From NCBI GenBank assembly GCA_964475385.1, contig CAYYWV010000013.1:1-33261 (forward strand): a stretch of 33,261 bases of DNA. Reading direction: 5' to 3'. The notes below the pieces were generated by a model, which worked only from the letters and a program-made list of their open reading frames with translations, had not been told where the DNA came from and did no database searches. Origin of the DNA: CAYYWV01 sp964475385. Its GTDB lineage: Bacteria; Pseudomonadota; Alphaproteobacteria; JAAXGF01. Positions 27,244-33,261 of the stretch are shown in pieces. Position 1 is the first letter of the stretch; every line of letters begins with the position of its first letter. A program made the position numbers and the translations under genes.

Positions 27244-28221
27244 ATGCGACCGGTCCGGCTGATTCCGAACAAGACGAAGATTCGATTCGTCCGCCTTTTT
27301 CGCGTCTGCGTCATCGTGTCGGGACTCGCGGTCCTGGGCTCGCTCGCCTTGTTCTTCGGGCGCGGGCTCAACTACGGCATCGACTTCCTCGGCGGCACCA
27401 TGATCGAGGTGCGGACCCCGGGGCCGGCCGATCTCGGCAAGATGCGCAAGGCGCTGGGCGGGCTCGGGCTCGGCGAGGTGGCGCTCCAGGAGTTCGGCGC
27501 CGCCAACGACGTGCTGATCCGAATCGCCCGCCAGCCGGGCGGCGACAAGGCGCAGCTCGCCGCCGTTGAGACCGTGAAGAAGGCGCTTGCCGATATGGGC
27601 GAAGGCAAGATCGACTATCGCCGCGTCGAGGTCGTCGGGCCGAAGGTGAGCGGCGAGCTCGTCGAGGCCGGAACCATCGCCGTTCTCAGCGCCGTGTTCG
27701 CGATGCTCGTCTATATCTGGTTCCGGTTCGAGTGGCAGTTCTCGGTCGGAGCGGTGCTCGCGCTGATCCACGACGTCATTCTGACCATCGGGATGCTTTC
27801 ACTGACCCAGATGGAGTTCAATCTCGCAAGCATCGCGGCGCTTCTCACCATCGTCGGCTACTCGATCAACGACACCGTGGTGGTTTACGACCGGATGCGC
27901 GAGAACCTGCGCAAGTACAAGGCGAAAAGCGTGGCCGAGGTGATCGATCTCTCGATCAACGAGACGCTTTCGCGGACCACGATGACCGCGCTGACCACGC
28001 TGCTTGCGCTGTTCGCGCTCTACTTCTTCGGCGGCAAGGTGATCGCGAGCTTCACCTTCGCTATGATCTGGGGCGTATTCGTCGGCACCTACTCGTCGAT
28101 CTTCATCGCCGCGCCGCTCCTTCTGTGGTTCACGAAGGCGCGCCCGGGCGGCGAAGGGGCCGGCGGCGAGAAAGAGAAAGAGGCCGAAGCCATCGAGGCG
28201 AAGGAGGGCGTCGCGCCCTAG
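27244..28221 (+). CDS. secF: Protein translocase subunit SecF
   Basis: Partner of SecD in the Sec accessory complex. The 325-residue protein has one N-terminal helix (about 17-37), the GINYGIDF-type motif GLNYGIDFLGGTMIEVR, a small periplasmic domain and five C-terminal helices. The conserved GYSINDTVVVYDRMRENLR (TM4 and following) and the NETLSRTTMTALTTLLAL stretch identify it. The start has GAGGGAGAGA seven bases ahead. The Lys/Glu-rich C-terminal tail (about 300-325) is cytoplasmic. It is followed after 37 bp by the NDUFAF3-like gene. Confidence 0.97.
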   Translation: MRPVRLIPNKTKIRFVRLFRVCVIVSGLAVLGSLALFFGRGLNYGIDFLGGTMIEVRTPGPADLGKMRKALGGLGLGEVALQEFGAANDVLIRIARQPGGDKAQLAAVETVKKALADMGEGKIDYRRVEVVGPKVSGELVEAGTIAVLSAVFAMLVYIWFRFEWQFSVGAVLALIHDVILTIGMLSLTQMEFNLASIAALLTIVGYSINDTVVVYDRMRENLRKYKAKSVAEVIDLSINETLSRTTMTALTTLLALFALYFFGGKVIASFTFAMIWGVFVGTYSSIFIAAPLLLWFTKARPGGEGAGGEKEKEAEAIEAKEGVAP

Positions 28222-28258
28222 CCGCTCGAATGCCGGAGGGCGCGACGCAGGCGAAGCG

Positions 28259-28636
28259 ATGGAATTCACGCCGGAGACGGCTCCCGGACGAAAGCTGATC
28301 CAAGCCTATGGCGAGGGCGGTTTCCGCATCAACGGCGAGCGGATCAGGGGCTCGGTCCTCGTCTTTCCCGATCAGGTGATGTCCTGGCGGGCGGCGCGCT
28401 TCGAGGACGTCACCGTCGAAAGCCTGTCGGCGATTCTCGGCGCTCAGCCGCGGATCGAGCTTTTGGTCGTCGGCTGCGGCGCGCGTCTCGCCCATCCCGA
28501 GCCGGCTCTCCGGGCCCATCTCATGGCCGCCGGGCTCGTCGCCGAGTTCATGGACACGGGCGCGGCCTGCCGCACTTTCAACCTCTTGGTGACCGATGCT
28601 CGCCGGGTGGCCGCGGCGCTGATCGCGGTCGAGTAN
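28259..28636 (+). CDS. MTH938/NDUFAF3-domain protein, 3' end at the scaffold gap
   Basis: Small protein of the AAMDC/MTH938 family (DUF498), whose mitochondrial member NDUFAF3 is a respiratory complex I assembly factor. 125 residues are visible, with the family patterns GRKLIQAYGEGGFRINGERI, GSVLVFPDQVMSWRA, LLVVGCGARL and the C-terminal TGAACRTFNLLVTDARRVAA. The last readable codon before the Ns is GAG, followed by TAN. Family members are about 120-130 residues, so TAN is probably the stop codon and the gene essentially complete. It is co-directional with secF, 37 bp downstream. In bacteria its biochemical role is unproven. Confidence 0.85.
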
Positions 28637-28735
28637 NNNNNNNNNNNNNNNNNNNNNNNNNNNNNNNNNNNNNNNNNNNNNNNNNNNNNNNNNNNNNNNN
28701 NNNNNNNNNNNNNNNNNNNNNNNNNNNNNNNNNNN
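28636..28735. other. Assembly gap of 100 Ns
   Basis: A run of exactly 100 undefined bases, the conventional filler for a scaffold join of unknown length. The two flanks may not be physically adjacent in the way shown, and the true distance and any gene between them are unknown. The reading frame across it has no meaning. Confidence 0.98.
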
Positions 28736-28786
28736 CTTTCCGCCGTCTGTTCATCGTGGCCTCGCGGTAAGAGGTTGGCGGGCATG

Positions 28787-28809
28787 AAAAAGGGGGCCGA
28801 AGCCCCCTT
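28787..28809 (-). terminator. Intrinsic terminator of the PuuD-like gene
   Basis: Read on the minus strand, AAGGGGGC pairs with GCCCCCTT around loop TTCG (plus-strand arms 28790-28797 and 28802-28809), followed by a run of five Ts (the A run at 28787-28791). It lies 24 bp after the stop codon of the minus-strand gene ending at 28833 and is a textbook intrinsic terminator. Confidence 0.9.
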
Positions 28810-28832
28810 GATCATGGCGTTCTTCGCAGCCC

Positions 28833-29438
28833 TCAGTAGAGGTTCTGCGCCGAGACCATGGCGTAGAGCATGGGGATCGAAAGAAGGGTGTTCGTGCGCG
28901 AGAACAGCATCGCGGTGCGGCCCGCGGCCTTCTTTTCCTCGGCCGAGGCCTCGACGATGCCGAGCGCCTTCTTCTGGTTGGGCCAGATCACGAACCAGAC
29001 GTTGAACCACATGATCGCGCCCAGCCACATGCCGATCCCGATCGCCGTGTGCTTGGCGACGCCGTCGGTGAGGCCGATCGCGATGGCGTCGACGATGTAG
29101 CCGTTGATCCAGGCGAGGAGAAGGCCGGTCACGATGGTGCTCATCGCCCCCCAGCGGAACCAGAACAACGCCGCCGGGGCGATGACCTTGCCGATCGCCG
29201 GCTTGTGCTCGTCGGGGATTTTGGGCATCGACGGAATCTGGACGAAGTTGAAGTACCACAAAAGCCCGATCCACATTACGCCGCTGAGGACGTGGAGCCA
29301 GCGGAAGAAAAAAGACCACCAGTTGCGATCGAGTTCGAGGCCCTGACCGTGCCAGCCGACGACCACGATGACCATGATCACCAAAACGACCAGGCCGGCG
29401 ACGATCGTGCTCGGAAGCTTTTCGAGTATCTTGCCCAT
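28833..29438 (-). CDS. PuuD N-terminal-like integral membrane protein
   Basis: A 201-residue membrane protein resembling the N-terminal transmembrane domain of urate hydroxylase PuuD (Urate_ox_N, DUF989). Recognisable stretches are RWLHVLSGVMWIGLLWYFNF, then FVQIPSMPKIP and WFRWGAMSTIVTGLLLAWI, with later HTAIGIGMWLGAIMWFNVWF and VIWPNQKKALG. About five membrane helices and several membrane histidines are visible. Full PuuD is about twice as long and ends with a cytochrome c domain; no CxxCH motif is present here, so urate oxidation is not to be assumed. The start ATG 29438 has GGGGA upstream. It is divergent from the NDUFAF6-like gene. Confidence 0.75.
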   Translation of the reverse strand: MGKILEKLPSTIVAGLVVLVIMVIVVVGWHGQGLELDRNWWSFFFRWLHVLSGVMWIGLLWYFNFVQIPSMPKIPDEHKPAIGKVIAPAALFWFRWGAMSTIVTGLLLAWINGYIVDAIAIGLTDGVAKHTAIGIGMWLGAIMWFNVWFVIWPNQKKALGIVEASAEEKKAAGRTAMLFSRTNTLLSIPMLYAMVSAQNLY

Positions 29439-29537
29439 GAGAGATCCCCTTTCCCCGGATAATGACGGTATGATTTTGCAATTGCCGCTCATATTAGGCG
29501 CAACGGGGGGGAGATCAAGCGCGGGCGTGCGGCCGTG

Positions 29538-30386
29538 ATGGCGGTCCCCGCGGGTCTTTCCGACTGCGCGCGCATGCTTCGCCGGGGCGATCCGGACCGC
29601 TATCTCTGCGCCTTGTTCGCCCCCGCCGACCGCCGCGAAGGGGTGTTCGCGCTCTACGCCCTCAACCTCGAGCTCGCCCGCGCCCGCGAGGCGGCGCGCG
29701 AACCCATGCTCGGGCTCATGCGGCTTCAGTGGTGGCGCGACGCGCTCGACGCCATGATCGCGGGGCGGTCGCCGCCCGATCATGCGGTGATGCGCGCCCT
29801 TGCGCCTGTGGCCAAACGCCTCGACCGCAATCTTTTGGCGGCGATGATCGAGGCCCGCGCCCGCGACTTCGACGAGACGCCTTTCGCCACGCTCGCCGAT
29901 CTCGAGGCCTATGTGGAGGCGACCGCCGCGGCCCTGATCCGGCTCGCGCTCGGCCTGCTCGGCGCTGCGACGCCGCAGGCGCAGGAGGCCGCGGGCCACG
30001 TCGGGGGCGCCTTTGGGCTTGCGGGCCTTTTGCGGGCGTTGCCTTACCACGCCCGGGCGCGCCGGCTTTATCTGCCGGTCGACCGGCTTACGGCCGAAGG
30101 CGTCGCGCCCGAGGCGATCTTCGCTGGCTCCTCAGGGCCGGGGCTTGGCCGTGTGGTCGCCGAGATCGCGGCCGTGGCGCAGGACCGGCTCGCCGCGGCG
30201 CGCGCGCTTCGCGGCCAAGCCCCGCGGGAGGCGGCGTCGGCGCTTCTTCCGGCCCGGCTCGCCGCATACGATCTCGCAAGGCTCCGCCGGCTGGGTTTCG
30301 ATCCGTTCGCGCCCGCGCTTGCGGCGAGCGGCTTCGGCCGCCGCCTTGCGGTCGTCGCCGGCGGGCTCAGCGGACGGTGGTGGTGA
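29538..30386 (+). CDS. Squalene/phytoene synthase-fold protein, NDUFAF6-like
   Basis: A 282-residue protein of the squalene/phytoene synthase superfamily, most like the NDUFAF6 (C8orf38) branch: YLCALFAPADRREGVFALYA, then LNLELARAREAAREPMLGLM and RLQWWRDALDAM are typical. The two Asp-rich motifs that bind diphosphate in true synthases (DxxxD) are not seen: the first position reads LELARAREAA and the second region LPYHARARRLYLP. A prenyl-condensing activity is therefore unlikely. NDUFAF6 assists complex I assembly in mitochondria. ATG 29538 is chosen; GTG 29535 directly before it is equally possible, and the GGGGGAG upstream is about 25 bases away. Its stop is 25 bp from convergent trmFO. Confidence 0.8.
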   Translation: MAVPAGLSDCARMLRRGDPDRYLCALFAPADRREGVFALYALNLELARAREAAREPMLGLMRLQWWRDALDAMIAGRSPPDHAVMRALAPVAKRLDRNLLAAMIEARARDFDETPFATLADLEAYVEATAAALIRLALGLLGAATPQAQEAAGHVGGAFGLAGLLRALPYHARARRLYLPVDRLTAEGVAPEAIFAGSSGPGLGRVVAEIAAVAQDRLAAARALRGQAPREAASALLPARLAAYDLARLRRLGFDPFAPALAASGFGRRLAVVAGGLSGRWW

Positions 30387-30411
30387 CGAAGGGCCGGGCG
30401 GCGTCCTTGCC

Positions 30412-31776
30412 CTACGCGGCCGCGGTTTCGCCTTCGGCTTCGAGCCAAGCCTCGAGGTCGGCGAGCGCCCGGCGCGCATACGCGGGCTTGCGCTGGGCCT
30501 TGGGCGTCCGGCCTTCGAGCGGCGGGAACAGGCCGAAGTTCACGTTCATGGGCTGGAACGTCGCCGCGTCCGCGCCGCCCGTGATATGCGCGAGAAGCGC
30601 GCCAAGCGCGGTCGTCGGCGGCGGGGGCGCGGGCGTCCTGCCGCGCCGCTCGGCGGCGGCGAAGCGTCCGGCGAGAAGGCCGATCGCCGCGCTTTCCACA
30701 TAGCCTTCGACGCCCGTGATCTGGCCGGCGAAACGGATATGGGGCCGCGATTTCAGGCGAAGCGCGGAATCGAGAAGCCGAGGGCTGTTGAGGAAAGTGT
30801 TGCGGTGCAGCCCGCCGAGCCGGGCGAAGCGCGCGCCCTCGAGCCCCGGGATCATGCGGAAGATGCGCGTCTGCTCGCCGTGCTTCAGCTTGGTCTGGAA
30901 GCCGACCATGTTGTAGAGCGTGCCGAGCGCGTTGTCCTGGCGGAGCTGGACCACGGCGTAGGGCTTCTCGCCGGGGCGATGGGGGTTGGTGAGCCCGACC
31001 GGCTTGAGCGGCCCGAAGCGCAAGGTCTCGCGCCCGCGCGCGGCCATCACCTCGATCGGCAGGCAGCCCTCGAAGTAGGGCGTATCGCGCTCCCAGTCCT
31101 TGAAGGCGGCGCACTCGCCGGCGAGGAGGGCGTCGACGAAAGCCTCGTACTGCGCCCGGTCGAGCGGGCAGTTGATGTAAGCGGCGGCGTCGCCGCCTGG
31201 GCCTGCGCGGTCGTAGCGCGACTGGAACCACGCCTTCGAGAAGTCGATCGAATCCTTGTAGACGATGGGCGCGATGGCGTCGAAGAAGGCGAGGCTTTCC
31301 TCGCCGGTCGCCTCGGCGATCGCGCGCGCGAGCGCGGACGAGGTGAGCGGCCCTGTCGCGACGATCGCCGAGCCCCAGTCCTCGGGCGGCAACGTTGTCA
31401 CCTCTTCGCGGCGGATCTCGACCAGGGGGTGGGCTTCGAGCGCGGCCTGAACGGCGGCGGCGAAGCCTTCGCGGTCGACCGCGAGCGCGCCGCCGGCGGG
31501 CACCTGGTTGGCGTCGGCGGCCTTCATGATCAGCGAGTCGCAGCGCCGCATCTCGGCGTGCAGAAGCCCGACCGCGTTACGCTCGGCGTCGTCGGAGCGG
31601 AAGGAGTTCGAGCAGACGAGCTCAGCCAGTCGGTCGCTCACATGGGCCTCGGTCCCGCGCACCGGGCGCATCTCGTGAAGCGCCACGGGCGCGCCCGCCC
31701 GCGCGAGCTGCCAGGCGGCCTCCGCGCCCGCGAGCCCGCCGCCCACCACGTGAACGGGATCGCCTCTTGCCGTCAT
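30412..31776 (-). CDS. trmFO: tRNA (uracil-5-)-methyltransferase TrmFO, folate/FAD-dependent
   Basis: Makes 5-methyluridine at position 54 in the T loop of tRNA, using methylenetetrahydrofolate and FAD rather than S-adenosylmethionine. The 454-residue protein begins with the FAD-binding VHVVGGGLAGAEAAWQLA (about 8-25), then HEMRPVRGTEAH and the LVCSNSFRSDDAERNAVG stretch with Cys 55, a known catalytic-region cysteine. A second conserved cysteine sits in AAYINCPLDRAQYEAF. The later patterns PLKPVGLTNPHRPGEKPYAV and GGLHRNTFLNSPRLL complete the family signature. It overlaps no neighbour; the rpiA gene lies divergent, and the NDUFAF6-like gene is convergent. Confidence 0.96.
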   Translation of the reverse strand: MTARGDPVHVVGGGLAGAEAAWQLARAGAPVALHEMRPVRGTEAHVSDRLAELVCSNSFRSDDAERNAVGLLHAEMRRCDSLIMKAADANQVPAGGALAVDREGFAAAVQAALEAHPLVEIRREEVTTLPPEDWGSAIVATGPLTSSALARAIAEATGEESLAFFDAIAPIVYKDSIDFSKAWFQSRYDRAGPGGDAAAYINCPLDRAQYEAFVDALLAGECAAFKDWERDTPYFEGCLPIEVMAARGRETLRFGPLKPVGLTNPHRPGEKPYAVVQLRQDNALGTLYNMVGFQTKLKHGEQTRIFRMIPGLEGARFARLGGLHRNTFLNSPRLLDSALRLKSRPHIRFAGQITGVEGYVESAAIGLLAGRFAAAERRGRTPAPPPPTTALGALLAHITGGADAATFQPMNVNFGLFPPLEGRTPKAQRKPAYARRALADLEAWLEAEGETAAA

Positions 31777-31933
31777 CGTCTTGTCCCCGGCTTGGTCTCC
31801 GTTCGTCGTCTGGGGTGAAAGTGGGGCGGAGAGGCGCGAAACGCAAGCGCGGCTTGCCGGACCGCTGCGGTCGTGTCAGGTTTGCCCGGACCGACAACGA
31901 ACGACGATAGCCAACGACGATGAGGGGAAGCCG

Positions 31934-32620
31934 GTGACCGCGCGCGCCGACCAGCAAAAAATCCGCGCCGCCGCCCGCAGCCTCGACTATGTCGAGCCGG
32001 GCATGACGCTGGGCCTCGGCTCGGGCTCGACCGCCGCCCATATGGTGCGCCTGCTCGGCGAACGGGTGCGCGCCGGGCTCGCCGTGCGCGGGGTGGCCAC
32101 CTCGCGGGCGACCGAGGCGCTCGCCGCCGAGGCCGGGATTCCGCTTCTCACCCTTGAAGACGTCACCCGGCTCGATCTCACCATCGACGGGGCCGACGAG
32201 GTCGACCGCGCGCTTCGGCTCATCAAAGGGGGCGGGGGCGCGCTCCTGCGCGAGAAGGTGGTGGCCTCGGTTTCCGACCGCCTGGTCATCATCGCCGACC
32301 GCTCGAAGCGGGTGGAACGGCTCGGCGCCTTTCCGCTCCCGGTCGAGGTCGTGCGCTTCGCCTGGAAGGTGGTCGCCGAGGCGCTCGGAGCCGACGGCGC
32401 GCAGGTCGTCTTGCGAATGCGCGACGGCGCGCCCTTCGTGACCGACGAAGGGCATTACATCCTCGACTGCGCCTTCGGCGCGATCGCCGACCCGGAAGCG
32501 CTCGCGGCCCGGATCGGCGCGATCCCGGGCGTCGTCGAGCACGGCCTGTTCATCGACATGGCGGACGTGGCGATCTTCGCCGGCGACGACGGGGAAGAGG
32601 TGGTCTCGCGCGGCGGCTGA
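31934..32620 (+). CDS. rpiA: Ribose-5-phosphate isomerase A
   Basis: Interconverts ribose 5-phosphate and ribulose 5-phosphate in the pentose phosphate pathway. The 228-residue protein has GLGSGSTAAHMV (phosphate-binding loop), TIDGADEVDRALRLIKGGGG (catalytic Asp region) and ALLREKVVA. The GTG start at 31934 is chosen for its GAGGGGAAG ribosome site and normal N-terminus (MTARADQQKIRAAARSLDYV); a longer frame from 31781 has no family resemblance. The 157 bp between the divergent trmFO and rpiA genes holds no gene. rpiA is convergent with uvrA, 20 bp apart. Confidence 0.95.
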   Translation: MTARADQQKIRAAARSLDYVEPGMTLGLGSGSTAAHMVRLLGERVRAGLAVRGVATSRATEALAAEAGIPLLTLEDVTRLDLTIDGADEVDRALRLIKGGGGALLREKVVASVSDRLVIIADRSKRVERLGAFPLPVEVVRFAWKVVAEALGADGAQVVLRMRDGAPFVTDEGHYILDCAFGAIADPEALAARIGAIPGVVEHGLFIDMADVAIFAGDDGEEVVSRGG

Positions 32621-32621
32621 A

Positions 32622-32639
32622 CCCGCCGCAGAGCGGGCT
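32622..32639. terminator. Short bidirectional hairpin between rpiA and uvrA
   Basis: CCCGC (32622-32626) pairs with GCGGG (32633-32637) around a 6-base loop, with CTTTC after it on the plus strand and TT on the minus strand. It is a weak candidate terminator for both convergent genes. Confidence 0.35.
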
Positions 32640-32640
32640 T

Positions 32641-33261
<621 letters not shown>

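Noticed and set aside
25218..27371. A 717-codon open frame on the minus strand opposite yajC-secD
   Set aside because: It is a mirror of secD in GC-rich DNA, rich in Arg, His, Asp and Gly with no domain or membrane helix. The plus-strand frame encodes an unmistakable SecD.
29538..30386. Functional phytoene or squalene synthase
   Set aside because: The Asp-rich diphosphate-binding motifs are absent, and no other carotenoid or hopanoid gene is nearby.

Overview
The window is about 33 kb of a GC-rich chromosome, almost certainly from an alphaproteobacterium. The main reason is the run of housekeeping genes tatABC ... serS-surE-pcm-nlpD-like ... yajC-secD-secF, followed by an AAMDC/NDUFAF3-like gene and an NDUFAF6-like gene, which is a characteristic alphaproteobacterial order. 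Nearly all bases are coding, with short gaps and many 1-14 bp start/stop overlaps. A run of exactly 100 Ns (28636-28735) shows this is a scaffold of a draft genome or MAG. Genus cannot be named from the sequence.

Layout. (1) 62-2995: a Fur-box promoter and the permease and ATPase genes of an FbpBC/AfuBC-type ferric-iron importer; its binding protein is not in the window. (2) 3136-4711: tatA-tatB-tatC. (3) 4763-8551: a small minus-strand membrane protein, an AT-rich control region, an OmpA-domain lipoprotein with a strong terminator, and an AsmA-family protein. (4) 8733-14458: a complete five-gene peptide/opine-type ABC importer with an intercistronic hairpin after the binding-protein gene. 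(5) 14475-18151, minus strand: a four-gene unit of ureohydrolase (agmatinase/arginase family), NitT/TauT binding protein, permease and ATPase. (6) 18417-20150: a GGDEF diguanylate cyclase, a 58-residue membrane protein and tRNA-Leu(UAA). (7) 20339-24119: serS, surE, pcm and a LysM/M23 lipoprotein. (8) 24147-28635: a DUF815 ATPase on the minus strand, then yajC-secD-secF and the NDUFAF3-like gene, which runs into the gap. (9) 28736-33261: a PuuD-N-like membrane protein (minus), the NDUFAF6-like gene, trmFO (minus), rpiA and the 3' part of uvrA (minus).

How it fits together. Two protein-export systems (Tat, and Sec accessory YajC-SecDF) lie in one neighbourhood with envelope genes. In many alphaproteobacteria tatC and serS are close together; here they are about 15.6 kb apart, separated by two nutrient importers, envelope genes and a signalling gene. 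The most interesting part is the ureohydrolase plus NitT/TauT importer unit, which looks like a dedicated uptake-and-hydrolysis module for a small guanidino compound, possibly free guanidine; the substrate is inference. No integrase, transposase, CRISPR array or phage gene was seen.
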